A stretch of DNA of 23,082 nt from Actinobacteria bacterium UBA5975. Lineage in GTDB: Bacteria; Actinomycetota; Actinomycetes; Nanopelagicales; Nanopelagicaceae. The position numbers were made by a program, and so were the translations under genes. This document shows, in pieces, positions 1 through 10,404 of this stretch. The stretch spans positions 442-23,523 of the forward strand of contig DJBN01000040.1 of NCBI GenBank assembly GCA_002430075.1. The letters run 5' to 3'. How positions within the stretch are numbered: the stretch's first letter is position 1; the number at the start of each line of letters is the position of its first letter. A model generated the notes under the pieces. The model was not told where the DNA came from. It did no database searches and saw only the letters and a list, made by a program, of their open reading frames with translations.

Positions 1-282
1 GCCTTTGCCCTTATGGGACTTCGCCAGCTTTATTTCCTCGTTGGAATATTACTAAGGCGCCTGGTCTATCTCTCCAAAGGTCTATCAATTGTTCTAGGCT
101 TTATTGGAATAAAGTTAATAATAGAGGCCTTACATGGAATTGGAATTGATTACATCTATGGCGTTAAAGTGCCCCACATTTCATTAACTGTCTCACTTGG
201 CGTGATTATCTCTGCCTTGGCGGTAACAACAGTTATTAGCCTCAGAGCTAGTGGAGATTACGGTAAAGCGGAAAAGAAATAA
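1..282 (+). CDS. TerC-family integral membrane protein (C-terminal part)
   Basis: The reading frame is open from the first base, so the gene starts upstream and only its last 93 codons are seen. The visible part begins AFALMGLRQLYFLVG, which matches the conserved stretch before the last helices of TerC/Alx-type proteins. Two hydrophobic segments follow (roughly visible residues 22-42 and 58-80), then a short basic tail ending GKAEKK. TerC-family proteins are multi-pass inner-membrane proteins linked to manganese export and metal loading of exported enzymes; that role is family knowledge and is not shown here. The stop lies 9 bases from the 3' end of the minus-strand whiB gene, so the two genes converge with almost no spacer. 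The family call is fairly secure, but the substrate is unknown. Confidence 0.82.
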   Translation, partial: AFALMGLRQLYFLVGILLRRLVYLSKGLSIVLGFIGIKLIIEALHGIGIDYIYGVKVPHISLTVSLGVIISALAVTTVISLRASGDYGKAEKK

Positions 283-291
283 GTAGCTAAC

Positions 292-594
292 TTAAGCGCT
301 ATGAGGGTTGCTCTGGCGAGAAGCGCGAGAGATGATCTCAAGTCGCTCATCTTCAGTTAATCCGCCCCAGATTCCATATGGCTCTTGTGAGGCAAGGGCG
401 TGAGCTCTACAAGCTGCCAGTACTGGACAAGTTGCACAGACAGCCTTTGCCGCATTTTCACGATTTCGTCTACGTGGACCTCTTTCTCCATCGGGGTGGA
501 AGAACATTTCAGAGTCCATGGATCGGCATGTGCCTTCGTACTGCCATTCCCATTGATCTGCTACGGGTTTGGGTAGTCGAGATAGTTCAGCCAT
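292..594 (-). CDS. WhiB-family iron-sulfur transcription factor, WhiB3/WhiD type
   Basis: This is a 100-residue protein with the four WhiB cysteines at 23, 53, 56 and 62 (C-x29-C-x2-C-x5-C), followed by the GIWGG turn at about 74-78 and a basic C-terminal tail. The stretch MDSEMFFHPDGERG before the CxxC and the YGIWGGLTEDER motif after it resemble M. tuberculosis WhiB3 and Streptomyces WhiD more than WhiB1 or WhiB2. WhiB proteins bind a [4Fe-4S] cluster and usually act through the primary sigma factor; WhiB3 senses redox state and NO (family knowledge). The guaB block close by agrees with the mycobacterial neighbourhood, where whiB3 lies a few genes from guaB2. The start is backed by an AAAGGAG ribosome site at 600-606, five bases upstream. 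It is divergent from the MerR-type gene. The subfamily is likely but not proved. Confidence 0.9.
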   Translation of the reverse strand: MAELSRLPKPVADQWEWQYEGTCRSMDSEMFFHPDGERGPRRRNRENAAKAVCATCPVLAACRAHALASQEPYGIWGGLTEDERLEIISRASRQSNPHSA

Positions 595-621
595 TTTTGC
601 TCCTTTGTCTCCGCTATTACG

Positions 622-650
622 ACTCTACAACCGTTTCGTAAGTTGTTCAA
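622..650 (-). promoter_or_regulatory. Predicted housekeeping-sigma promoter of the whiB gene
   Basis: On the minus strand, TTGAAC (645-650) is followed after 17 bases by TAGAGT (622-627), a good -35/-10 pair for a primary sigma factor. The -10 box lies 27 bases upstream of the whiB start, leaving a short leader that contains the AAAGGAG ribosome site. The -35 box sits inside a GTTG-TT-CAAC inverted repeat (642-651), so a repressor bound there would block it. Confidence 0.6.
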
Positions 651-678
651 CCACCTTTCGCTCCAAATCTTGCTCAAC
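643..678. repeat. Two direct TTGnTCAAC boxes in the whiB/merR divergent promoter
   Basis: TTGTTCAAC (643-651) and TTGCTCAAC (670-678) are in the same orientation, 27 bases apart, between the two divergently transcribed regulator genes. The first overlaps the predicted whiB -35 box. Each contains imperfect dyad symmetry (TTG..CAA). This layout would suit an operator for one of the two flanking regulators, but nine-base boxes can arise by chance. Confidence 0.35.
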
Positions 679-736
679 GTTCGAAATGTCCGTTTTTGGA
701 GTGGTGAGTTGGGCCACTTACCGCAACGATAAGCGT

Positions 737-2790
<2,054 letters not shown>

Positions 2791-2792
2791 CC

Positions 2793-3905
2793 ATGGAAAT
2801 CGAGATATCTCCCGGAAAGCGCGCCCGTCAGGCGTATTCATTTGACGATATAGCAATCGTTCCAAGCCGCCGTACTCGAACGCCTGAAGATGTATCGACT
2901 ACATGGCAGATCGATGCCTATAAGTTTGAACTACCTTTACTTGCAGCTCCTATGGATTCGGTAGTTTCGCCAGAAACTGCAATTGCAATCGGTCAGCTAG
3001 GTGGCCTTGGGGTACTCAACTTAGAAGGGCTATGGACTCGCTACGACGATCCGCGAATTCCACTGGGTGAAATTGCATCAATGCCAGATAAACATGCAAC
3101 GCGCCGTATGCAAGAGATTTATAGCGCACCTATTCGCCCAGAACTTATTAAAGAGCGAATCAATCAGATTCGTGATGCTGGCGTCACTGTCGCAGCCTCT
3201 CTTTCTCCGCAGCGCACTGCCGAACTTCATAAAGCGGTCATTGATGCAGGTGTTGATATTTTCGTAATCCGCGGAACAACGGTGTCAGCTGAGCATGTAG
3301 CTGCAGAGAATGAGGCGCTTAATTTAAAGAAGTTTATTTATGAACTTGATGTTCCAGTCATCGTAGGTGGCGTTGCAACGACAACTGGCGCACTGCACTT
3401 GATGCGCGCTGGCGCAGCTGGTGTACTTGTTGGTTTTGGCGGAGGAGCAGCACAGACGACCCAACGTGTATTAGGTATTCAAGTTCCTATGGCGACAGCA
3501 GTTGCAGATGTTGCAGCAGCTCGCCGTGAATACCTTGATGAATCAGGCGGTCGATATGTGCACGTAATCGCCGATGGCTCTATTGGAAAATCTGGAGATA
3601 TTGCTAAAGCAATCGCATGCGGCGCGGATGCTGTCATGATGGGTTCTGCTCTTGCTAAATCAGTTGAATCACCAGGGCTCGGTTGGCACTGGGGTTCTGA
3701 GGCCTACCACCCGGATGTTCCTCGCGGAAAACGCGTCAATGTAGGTACAGTGGGAACACTTGAAGAAGTACTAATCGGACCTTCACATACCTCAGATGGA
3801 TCGATGAATCTTTTCGGTGCACTACGTCGCGCAATGGCTACCTGCGGATACTCGGATGTAAAGTCATTCCAACGCGTAGAAATCGTTATGCAGCATGGCC
3901 GATAA
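2793..3905 (+). CDS. guaB3: GuaB3-type IMP dehydrogenase-like protein without catalytic cysteine
   Basis: This protein has 370 residues, about the size of mycobacterial GuaB3. It has the IMPDH/GMP reductase barrel: [10 protein letters not shown] (15-24), [11 protein letters not shown] (48-57), [12 protein letters not shown] (189-200) and [20 protein letters not shown] further on. The active-site loop reads [11 protein letters not shown] at 214-224; aligned with the neighbour's [11 protein letters not shown], the nucleophilic Cys is Gln221. Both IMP dehydrogenase and GMP reductase chemistry use that Cys, so neither activity is expected by the standard mechanism. No CBS domains are present. GuaB3 is a distinct clade found widely in actinobacteria; the role of this cysteine-less form is not settled as far as I know. 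It starts 2 bases after guaB and overlaps guaA by 11 bases, implying coupled translation. The family call is strong and the function is unknown. Confidence 0.9.
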   Translation: MEIEISPGKRARQAYSFDDIAIVPSRRTRTPEDVSTTWQIDAYKFELPLLAAPMDSVVSPETAIAIGQLGGLGVLNLEGLWTRYDDPRIPLGEIASMPDKHATRRMQEIYSAPIRPELIKERINQIRDAGVTVAASLSPQRTAELHKAVIDAGVDIFVIRGTTVSAEHVAAENEALNLKKFIYELDVPVIVGGVATTTGALHLMRAGAAGVLVGFGGGAAQTTQRVLGIQVPMATAVADVAAARREYLDESGGRYVHVIADGSIGKSGDIAKAIACGADAVMMGSALAKSVESPGLGWHWGSEAYHPDVPRGKRVNVGTVGTLEEVLIGPSHTSDGSMNLFGALRRAMATCGYSDVKSFQRVEIVMQHGR

Positions 3906-5445
3906 GCACGGAGTCCTAGTCGTTGATTTTGGAGCACAATATGCACAGCTCATTGCTCGTCGAGTTCGTGAAGCGCGCGTATATTCTGAAATCGTTCCCT
4001 CAACAATTACTGCAGCCGAAATAGTTGCAAAGAACCCAGAGGCCATCATTCTCTCCGGTGGCCCATCATCGGTCTATGCAGAACGCGCACCGAAAGTTGA
4101 TCCTGCAATCTTCGCTCTGGGTATCCCCGTTTTTGGAATTTGCTACGGCTTTCAAACAATGGCTGCAGCCCTTGCTGGTGTCGTTTCTCAAACCGGAAAA
4201 TCAGAATTCGGACGTACACCTCTTGAGATAAAACCAGGTTCAAAGATTTTTGCAGGACTTCCTGCAAACCAATCTGTCTGGATGTCCCATGGAGATGCGG
4301 TCTCTGAAGCCCCATGTGGATTTAGCGTTACTGCATCGACATCCGATACACCAATCGCTGCCTTTGAAGATTCCTCAGGAAAGTTAGCTGGTGTTCAATT
4401 TCATCCTGAAGTCCTTCACTCAGAACACGGCCAAGCAATCCTGCAAAACTGGTTGATCAATATTGCAGGCTGCAAGCCAAGCTGGACTACTCACAATATT
4501 GTTGAAGATGAAGTTGCAAAAGCCAAGTTGGTAATCGGCAGTAAGCGCGTCATATGTGGACTATCAGGTGGAGTTGATTCAGCCGTTGCTGCAGCGATTG
4601 TGCAACGCGCAGTTGGAAAGCAACTGACATGTGTCTTTGTAGATCATGGCCTACTTCGAAGCGGAGAATCTGAGCAAGTACAGCGCGACTTTGTTGTAGC
4701 GACCGGTATCGAGCTCGTCGTTGTCGATGCCATTGATCAATTTCTGAGCGCTCTTGCAGGAGTCACCGATCCTGAAACAAAGAGAAAGATTATTGGACGA
4801 GAATTTATTCGATCCTTTGAGAAAGCAGCCCGAGATATTGCAGCTGATGGAGATGTTGAATTCTTAGTACAAGGCACTCTCTATCCTGATGTAGTGGAAT
4901 CCGGTGGCGGCACAGGAACTGCAAATATTAAATCTCACCATAATGTAGGTGGACTACCTGATGATTTGAAATTCACATTGGTTGAACCTTTGCGGACGCT
5001 TTTTAAAGACGAAGTGCGCCAGGTCGGTCTTGAACTGGGCTTGCCTGAAGAGATCGTATGGCGCCAACCTTTTCCAGGTCCAGGACTTGGCATTCGCATC
5101 ATCGGCGAAGTTACTGCAGAGCGCTTAGATATTTTGCGCCATGCAGACCTTATTGCCCGTGAAGAGCTAAAAGCTGCAGGCCTTGATCGAGAGATTTGGC
5201 AATGCCCAGTTGTTCTCTTAGCTGATGTACGAAGCGTTGGAGTTCAAGGTGATGGACGAACCTATGGTCACCCCATAGTCCTTCGCCCAGTATCCAGTGA
5301 AGATGCGATGACTGCAGATTGGTCTCGAATTCCGTATGATGTTCTTGAAAAGATTTCGACTCGAATTACCAACGAAGTTCGTGAAGTAAATCGCGTTGTA
5401 CTCGATGTTACAAGCAAGCCACCCGGCACAATCGAATGGGAATAG
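3895..5445 (+). CDS. guaA: GMP synthase (glutamine-hydrolysing)
   Basis: The enzyme aminates XMP to GMP using glutamine and ATP, completing the pathway begun by guaB. It has 516 residues, normal length. The N-terminal class I glutamine amidotransferase carries nucleophile C83 in GICYGFQ and the H170/E172 pair in FHPEV. The ATP-pyrophosphatase domain has the P-loop SGGVDS at 224-229, and the C-terminal dimerisation part ends with [10 protein letters not shown]. All catalytic elements are present. The start overlaps the end of guaB3 by 11 bases in another frame. No strong ribosome site is visible, so coupling to the upstream gene is the likely route of initiation. A cyclophilin gene follows after 10 bases. 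Confidence 0.97.
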   Translation: MADKHGVLVVDFGAQYAQLIARRVREARVYSEIVPSTITAAEIVAKNPEAIILSGGPSSVYAERAPKVDPAIFALGIPVFGICYGFQTMAAALAGVVSQTGKSEFGRTPLEIKPGSKIFAGLPANQSVWMSHGDAVSEAPCGFSVTASTSDTPIAAFEDSSGKLAGVQFHPEVLHSEHGQAILQNWLINIAGCKPSWTTHNIVEDEVAKAKLVIGSKRVICGLSGGVDSAVAAAIVQRAVGKQLTCVFVDHGLLRSGESEQVQRDFVVATGIELVVVDAIDQFLSALAGVTDPETKRKIIGREFIRSFEKAARDIAADGDVEFLVQGTLYPDVVESGGGTGTANIKSHHNVGGLPDDLKFTLVEPLRTLFKDEVRQVGLELGLPEEIVWRQPFPGPGLGIRIIGEVTAERLDILRHADLIAREELKAAGLDREIWQCPVVLLADVRSVGVQGDGRTYGHPIVLRPVSSEDAMTADWSRIPYDVLEKISTRITNEVREVNRVVLDVTSKPPGTIEWE

Positions 5446-5455
5446 GAACTCGATA

Positions 5456-6139
5456 ATGGCTAAAACCCTGAAGGTAGCAACTCTTGTGCTGACACTCGTT
5501 GCAACAACAACTCTTATCTCAGCCCCAGCACAATCGGCTGAGCGACCAACATCAGTTCCAGGATGCGCTAAGTCAAAGGCTCAAGGACATACTCCGGCAA
5601 AGGTGAAACAGCCCACTGTTGCAGCTAAGAAGCTTGCAAAGAAACTTACGCTTACTACCAATTGTGGTTCTATCGTTATTTCCATGTATGGAACAAAGGC
5701 GCCAATTACCGTCACATCAATTGCAGCCCTGGCTAACGCTGGCTACTACAACAAATCACTCTGTCACCGCTTAACGACTGAGGGAATTTTTGTTCTTCAA
5801 TGTGGCGATCCAACTGCAAGTGGTGGCGGTTCACCTACTGGTTGGAGCGGTTATATTGACGAAAATCTTCCCAAAGTTGGGGCCAAGAATTATCCAGCAG
5901 GAACTGTTGCAATGGCCAATTCAGGCGTTAAGACCAATGGCTCGCAGTTCTTTCTGGTCTACCAAGACACCCAACTTGGCCCTAACTACACAATTTGGGG
6001 AAAAATCACAAAAGGTTTGGATCTCCTTCAGAAGATTGGTGAAGTCGGTGCCTATCAAATGAGCGGAACGCAAGCAATGTATGCCGGAGATGGTTTCCCC
6101 ATTCAAACTGTCGAGATTGTCAAAGCAAAAGCAAAATAA
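5456..6139 (+). CDS. Exported cyclophilin-type peptidyl-prolyl cis-trans isomerase
   Basis: This is a 227-residue protein from the ATG ten bases after guaA. An N-terminal signal peptide is clear (basic start, hydrophobic stretch 7-22, likely cleavage near APA or QSA at 25-28), followed by a lysine-rich linker to about residue 60. The cyclophilin domain follows, with CHRLTTEGIFVLQCGDP and NSGVKTNGSQFFLVY, the substrate-site signatures of the actinobacterial PpiA/PpiB type. The signal peptide has no lipobox cysteine, so a secreted or cell-wall-located protein is expected. The last codons (VKAKAK) are encoded by the left arm of a terminator hairpin. The frame is open upstream to 5396, but that extension lies inside guaA and would spoil the signal peptide. 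The link with guanine synthesis is probably only positional. Confidence 0.9.
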   Translation: MAKTLKVATLVLTLVATTTLISAPAQSAERPTSVPGCAKSKAQGHTPAKVKQPTVAAKKLAKKLTLTTNCGSIVISMYGTKAPITVTSIAALANAGYYNKSLCHRLTTEGIFVLQCGDPTASGGGSPTGWSGYIDENLPKVGAKNYPAGTVAMANSGVKTNGSQFFLVYQDTQLGPNYTIWGKITKGLDLLQKIGEVGAYQMSGTQAMYAGDGFPIQTVEIVKAKAK

Positions 6140-6157
6140 TTATTGTGCTTTTGCTTT
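6122..6157. terminator. Bidirectional terminator between cyclophilin and PIG-L genes
   Basis: The arms AAAGCAAAAGCA (6122-6133) and TGCTTTTGCTTT (6146-6157) are perfect 12-base complements. The loop contains a further palindrome, AATAATTATT (6135-6144). The left arm encodes the last residues of the cyclophilin; the right arm ends against the stop codon of the minus-strand deacetylase (6156-6158). The GC content is low for a classical terminator, but A/T runs lie on both sides, so it could work in both directions. Confidence 0.6.
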
Positions 6158-6881
6158 AATTTGTATTCACGATCTTAAAGGCTTCAGCAATGCGTCCTTC
6201 AGGAAGTGCGCCTAAACCTGCGTTGCGCTGACCCCATTCACGGAGCATCTCCTCAAGATTTTCGACATGTCCTGTCTGTGAGGCATGTTCTTTCAGGGCT
6301 GCAAGCTTGTAGTGAAAAGTTTCTGTGATGTCGACGAAGTGATCTGGATGCGCATGGCCCTGCATCCATATTTCCTTCACCCGCCAAGGTTGCAACCCTT
6401 CTTCATCAAGAAGTTCTGTAAATGCAAATGGATTTCGAGCATCAGGATAAACCGCTTGAATGGTTGCTTCACCCGCAGCCAAGTGATCTGGGTGGCTTGC
6501 GCCTATGCGCTCCCAATTTCGCTCAGGGGATTGGCAGAGCAAACGGTCAGGTTGTACGCGACGAATCTGCCTGACAATATCTTTACGAAGAGCAATTGTT
6601 GGTTCGAGATGGCCATCGACATAATTCAAGAATGTGACATCGCTAATTCCGAGCGTTGCACATGCAGCACGTTGTTCACTCTGGCGTATTGCCGGCATTT
6701 CTGATTTGGTGTATCCGGATTCTTCTCCGCCTTGATCGCCATTTGTGCAGAGAACGTATGAAACTTCAATACCTTTTTTTACCCACTGGGCGATTGTTCC
6801 CGAGGCCCCAAAATCTGAATCATCAGGATGGGCATTAATGACTAAAACCCGCTTAATCTCTACATCGTCAATAGGTTCCAC
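6156..6881 (-). CDS. PIG-L (LmbE-like) zinc-dependent N-acetylglucosaminyl-type deacetylase
   Basis: This protein has 241 residues. The N-terminal motif AHPDDSDFG (17-25) supplies the zinc ligands H18 and D21 and the general base D20; the second motif SHPDH (129-133) supplies the third ligand H133. The family removes N-acetyl groups from GlcNAc-containing small molecules. Mycothiol enzymes MshB and Mca belong here, but this sequence (NGDQGGEES, then RRVQPDRLLCQSPERN) looks more like the general actinobacterial PIG-L group, so the substrate is open. The start is GTG, with AAGGG upstream on the minus strand. It is divergent from uvrD with about 47 bases between starts, and convergent with the cyclophilin gene through a shared terminator. 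No mycothiol gene lies beside it. Confidence 0.88.
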   Translation of the reverse strand: MEPIDDVEIKRVLVINAHPDDSDFGASGTIAQWVKKGIEVSYVLCTNGDQGGEESGYTKSEMPAIRQSEQRAACATLGISDVTFLNYVDGHLEPTIALRKDIVRQIRRVQPDRLLCQSPERNWERIGASHPDHLAAGEATIQAVYPDARNPFAFTELLDEEGLQPWRVKEIWMQGHAHPDHFVDITETFHYKLAALKEHASQTGHVENLEEMLREWGQRNAGLGALPEGRIAEAFKIVNTN

Positions 6882-6902
6882 AATTCACCCTTATCTCTGT
6901 GT

Positions 6903-6921
6903 GGGTTAACCCTAATAGACT
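6903..6921 (+). promoter_or_regulatory. Palindrome and -10 box upstream of uvrD
   Basis: A perfect ten-base palindrome GGGTTAACCC (6903-6912) is followed three bases later by TAGACT (6916-6921), a plausible -10 box. The first of three ATG codons (6929) lies 7 bases after the box and no ribosome site is present, which suggests a leaderless transcript. No good -35 box was found, so the palindrome may be a regulator site. It does not match the actinobacterial LexA box as I know it. Confidence 0.45.
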
Positions 6922-6928
6922 CCCCGCC

Positions 6929-9172
6929 ATGATGATGACCGAGCCATTGCTCGAGGGCCTCAACCCCGAGCAGCAGAGGGCCGTTGCTCATGAAGGTTCG
7001 CCGTTATTGGTAGTGGCAGGGGCTGGTTCAGGAAAGACTCGAGTTCTTACTCGTCGAATTGCCTACATCATGGCTGGTCGCGAAGTTCGACCTTATGAAA
7101 TTTTAGCAATTACCTTTACCAATAAGGCTGCAGGCGAGATGAAGGAGCGCGTCACTGAACTCGTTGGCCCCATCGCAAAATCTATGTGGGTCTCCACCTT
7201 TCACTCGTCGTGCGTTCGAATGCTTCGGCAAGAGGTAGAACGGCTGGGTTACAGCAGTACTTTCAGTATTTACGACTCAGCAGATTCTCAAAAACTGATC
7301 TCACGAGTTATGGAGACTCTCAATATTGATTCAAAGCGTTATCCAGCTCGTCAATTTCAAAATCTTATCTCGAATGCTAAGAACGAACTTCAGACGCCTT
7401 ACGAATATTTGAGCCACGCTACAAATCAATTTGAAACGATTGTGGCAGATGTCTACACGATGTATGAGAAACGTCTCCAGCAAGCTAACGCTATGGACTT
7501 TGACGATTTGATTATGAAGACTGTTCAAGTCTTGCAAAAATATCCAGAAGCTAAAGCGCGATTCCGATCACGCTTCCGCCATATTTTGGTCGATGAATAT
7601 CAAGATACTAATCATGCTCAATATATGCTCATCAAAGAGCTCACCGGAGTCGAAGGAGATGGATTTGCCTTGGCTGAACTTTGCGTCGTGGGCGATGCCG
7701 ATCAATCTATCTACGGCTTTCGTGGAGCAACCATCCGTAATATTTTGCAATTTGAAGTTGATTATCCAAACGCTACAACAGTGCTTCTCGAACAAAATTA
7801 CCGTTCTACGCAAAATATCTTAAATGCTGCAAATGCCGTCATCACTAAGAACGAATCAAGAAAGGAGAAGAACCTCTGGTCAGAATCAGGTTCTGGAGCT
7901 CCACTTGTTGGATACGTTGCTGAATCCGAATATGACGAAGCAGAATTTGTGAAGGACGAAATTCGATCCCTGCAGGACATGGGCCACTCCAATCCGGGCG
8001 ATACGGCCGTCTTCTACCGCACCAATGCGCAGTCACGTATCTTCGAAGAAATTTTTATGCGCGCTGCGATCCCTTATAAAGTAGTTGGCGGGCTTCGCTT
8101 CTACGAGCGTAAAGAGGTAAAGGATCTACTCGCTTACCTTCGAGTTCTAGCTAACCCTGACGATGAAGTTTCCTTACGTCGGATAATTAACTTGCCTAAG
8201 CGCGGTATAGGCGATCGCGCCTTGGAAGAAGTTGAAATTTTCGCGCAAGCACAGGGCATCTCTTTCTGGAACGCGCTCCTTCGAGTCTCTGAAGCACCGT
8301 CGGTACCTAAAAAAGCCGCTCAATCAATCGCGACTTTTTCATCCATGTTGGTAGCCCTACAAACTCTCGTTGAAGCAAAGACAAAACCATCAGTCATTAT
8401 CGAAGCCGTACTCGAACAATCTGGACTGTTAACCGAACTCGAGGCCAGTAAAGATCCCCAAGATGAAGTGCGTGTTGAGAACCTAAAGGAACTTGTTTCA
8501 GCATCGATGGAATATGAAGAGCGATCATTTGAAGAGCTAGGTGAAGATGAGGAAATATCACTCTCGGGTTTCCTTGAAAAGGTTTCACTTGTGGCAGATG
8601 CCGATGACATTCCTGACGGTACCGACCATGGAGGAGTTGTCACCTTGATGACTCTGCATACCGCCAAGGGTCTTGAATTCCCTACTGTTTTTCTAACAGG
8701 CATGGAGGACGGAATCTTTCCTCATGCTCGCACACTCGATGATCCAAAAGAGATTGAAGAAGAACGTCGCCTAGCCTACGTAGGTCTTACTCGCGCAGAA
8801 AAACGACTTTACATTTCACGAGCCGAGTATCGACTTACCTTCGGAACTCCCAAGTACAACCCAGGCTCTCGTTTTCTCGATGAAATCCCCAGTGAATTAA
8901 TTGAATGGAAGAACGAAGGTCGTAGCACATTTACCTCTTCATCGGCAGTCAAGAAATCTCGCCTTCCATCAGGACCGCCACCGCGTGCCACCGGCAGGAA
9001 ATCGACTGCGATGGTTCTTGAGATCGGCCAGCGTGTGTCACATGACACATTCGGTCTTGGAACAGTTGTGGCTCTTGCTGGTGAAGGTGATAAATCTGAG
9101 GCGACCATCAATTTCGGCCAATATGGCGATAAACGCCTTCTCTTGCGCTACGCACCTGTCACAACACTGTAA
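6929..9172 (+). CDS. ATP-dependent DNA helicase, UvrD/PcrA family
   Basis: This is a superfamily 1A 3'-to-5' helicase used in nucleotide excision repair and in clearing replication and transcription conflicts. It has 747 residues from the first ATG. The Q-motif region LNPEQQRAV (11-19) precedes Walker A GAGSGKT (31-37); Walker B is DEYQD (222-226), followed by GDADQSIYGFRGA (motif III), EQNYRS (motif IV), VTLMTLHTAKGLEFPTVF (motif V) and AYVGLTRAEKRLYISRA (motif VI). The last about 50 residues (GQRVSHDTFGLGTVV onward) form the Tudor-like C-terminal domain typical of PcrA/UvrD. It is followed by sucC after 65 bases, the order of mycobacterial uvrD1 and sucC. A GTG upstream (6899) is in frame, but the leaderless ATG fits better. 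It is intact. Confidence 0.95.
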   Translation: MMMTEPLLEGLNPEQQRAVAHEGSPLLVVAGAGSGKTRVLTRRIAYIMAGREVRPYEILAITFTNKAAGEMKERVTELVGPIAKSMWVSTFHSSCVRMLRQEVERLGYSSTFSIYDSADSQKLISRVMETLNIDSKRYPARQFQNLISNAKNELQTPYEYLSHATNQFETIVADVYTMYEKRLQQANAMDFDDLIMKTVQVLQKYPEAKARFRSRFRHILVDEYQDTNHAQYMLIKELTGVEGDGFALAELCVVGDADQSIYGFRGATIRNILQFEVDYPNATTVLLEQNYRSTQNILNAANAVITKNESRKEKNLWSESGSGAPLVGYVAESEYDEAEFVKDEIRSLQDMGHSNPGDTAVFYRTNAQSRIFEEIFMRAAIPYKVVGGLRFYERKEVKDLLAYLRVLANPDDEVSLRRIINLPKRGIGDRALEEVEIFAQAQGISFWNALLRVSEAPSVPKKAAQSIATFSSMLVALQTLVEAKTKPSVIIEAVLEQSGLLTELEASKDPQDEVRVENLKELVSASMEYEERSFEELGEDEEISLSGFLEKVSLVADADDIPDGTDHGGVVTLMTLHTAKGLEFPTVFLTGMEDGIFPHARTLDDPKEIEEERRLAYVGLTRAEKRLYISRAEYRLTFGTPKYNPGSRFLDEIPSELIEWKNEGRSTFTSSSAVKKSRLPSGPPPRATGRKSTAMVLEIGQRVSHDTFGLGTVVALAGEGDKSEATINFGQYGDKRLLLRYAPVTTL

Positions 9173-9204
9173 ATAAACACTTAGGATTGGGCTCTATCAA
9201 GTTG

Positions 9205-9214
9205 CAAGTACTTG
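9205..9214. promoter_or_regulatory. Palindrome CAAGTACTTG upstream of sucC
   Basis: A perfect ten-base palindrome lies in the 65-base gap between uvrD and sucC, 23 bases before the sucC start. A further CAAGT half-site occurs at 9198-9202. The place suits an operator for sucCD, but no regulator is known for it and no convincing -35/-10 pair was seen. Confidence 0.3.
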
Positions 9215-9237
9215 TCCCGCATCAATAAGGAGCCTAC

Positions 9238-10404
9238 GTGGATCTCTACGAATACCAAGCACGCGATCTTTTTGAAAAACATAAGGTTCCAGTTTTAAAG
9301 GGAGCGGTTGCAACGACCCCCGAGCAAGCACGCGATGCAGCAGCTTCCATGGGTGGCAAGGTTGTCGTTAAGGCGCAGGTGAAAGTAGGTGGACGTGGAA
9401 AGGCAGGTGGCGTCAAACTTGCATTAGATGCCGCAGATACATTTGAAAAGGCAAGTGCAATTCTTGGCATGGATATCAAAGGCCATACTGTTCATAAAGT
9501 GATGATTGCCCAAGCAGCTCCTATTGCTGCTGAATATTATGTTTCTATCCTTCTCGATCGTTCTAATCGAACCTTCCTTGTTATGGCTTCCGTTGCTGGT
9601 GGAATGGATATTGAAGAAGTTGCTCGCACGGCTCCTGAAAAATTGGCGAAGGTTCCAATTAGCGCAGTCGATGGAATTTCACTTGCAAAGGCGACGGAAA
9701 TTGTGACACAGGCACAATTCCCCGATGATGTTGCTGGCCAAGTAGCCGATGTATTGGTCAAGCTTTGGGAGACATTCCAGAGTGAAGATGCGACTTTGGT
9801 CGAAGTCAATCCGCTCGTTAAGACAGAAGATGGTCGAGTTGTAGCTCTCGATGGCAAGGTCTCACTCGATGAGAATGCTGAATTTCGCCAACCAGATCAT
9901 GAAGCGCTCGTGGATCAAGCAACAGCAAATGCTCTCGAGGCTGCTGCAAAAGAAAAGAATCTAAATTACGTAAAGCTTGATAATGGGCAAGTTGGAATCA
10001 TCGGAAACGGCGCAGGACTTGTCATGTCAACTCTCGATGTCGTGGCATATGCCGGTGAAAAATTCGGTGGAATGCTTCCTGCCAACTTCCTCGATATCGG
10101 CGGAGGAGCATCAGCGCAGGTAATGGCAGATGGCCTCTCAATTATTCTTGGAGACCCAGATGTAAAGAGCGTCTTCGTCAATGTATTCGGTGGCATTACA
10201 GCGTGTGATGCGGTTGCAAACGGAATCGTGCAGGCTCTTGAACTTTTGGGAGCAAAAGCCACCAAGCCAATCGTTGTTCGATTAGATGGAAATAACGTTC
10301 TTGAAGGACGCGCAATTCTTAAGTCTGCGAACCATCCTTTGGTAGAGCAAGCTGAAACTATGGATGGAGCAGCATCTCGCGCTGCAGAATTGGCGGCAAA
10401 GTAA
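9238..10404 (+). CDS. sucC: Succinyl-CoA synthetase (succinate-CoA ligase), beta subunit
   Basis: The beta subunit pairs with SucD to convert succinyl-CoA to succinate with formation of a nucleoside triphosphate in the TCA cycle. It has 388 residues, the usual size. It starts with [19 protein letters not shown], the typical ATP-grasp N-terminus; [20 protein letters not shown] lies at about 41-60, VEVNPLV near 189-195, and the glycine-rich C-terminal domain includes [10 protein letters not shown] and [10 protein letters not shown]. The start is GTG, fixed by AAGGAG at 9227-9232, five bases upstream. The stop overlaps the sucD start by one base (TAATG), so the two subunits are translationally coupled in equal amounts. 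Whether ATP or GTP is used cannot be read from the sequence. Confidence 0.96.
   Translation: MDLYEYQARDLFEKHKVPVLKGAVATTPEQARDAAASMGGKVVVKAQVKVGGRGKAGGVKLALDAADTFEKASAILGMDIKGHTVHKVMIAQAAPIAAEYYVSILLDRSNRTFLVMASVAGGMDIEEVARTAPEKLAKVPISAVDGISLAKATEIVTQAQFPDDVAGQVADVLVKLWETFQSEDATLVEVNPLVKTEDGRVVALDGKVSLDENAEFRQPDHEALVDQATANALEAAAKEKNLNYVKLDNGQVGIIGNGAGLVMSTLDVVAYAGEKFGGMLPANFLDIGGGASAQVMADGLSIILGDPDVKSVFVNVFGGITACDAVANGIVQALELLGAKATKPIVVRLDGNNVLEGRAILKSANHPLVEQAETMDGAASRAAELAAK

Noticed and set aside
378..641. Plus-strand open frame of 87 codons opposite whiB
   Set aside because: It lies antisense to a clear WhiB gene and its protein has no recognisable pattern; it is a shadow frame.
569..736. 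Upstream extension of the MerR-type gene to ATG 569
   Set aside because: The added residues are not MerR-like and would overlap the whiB start and its promoter. The domain begins just after ATG 737.
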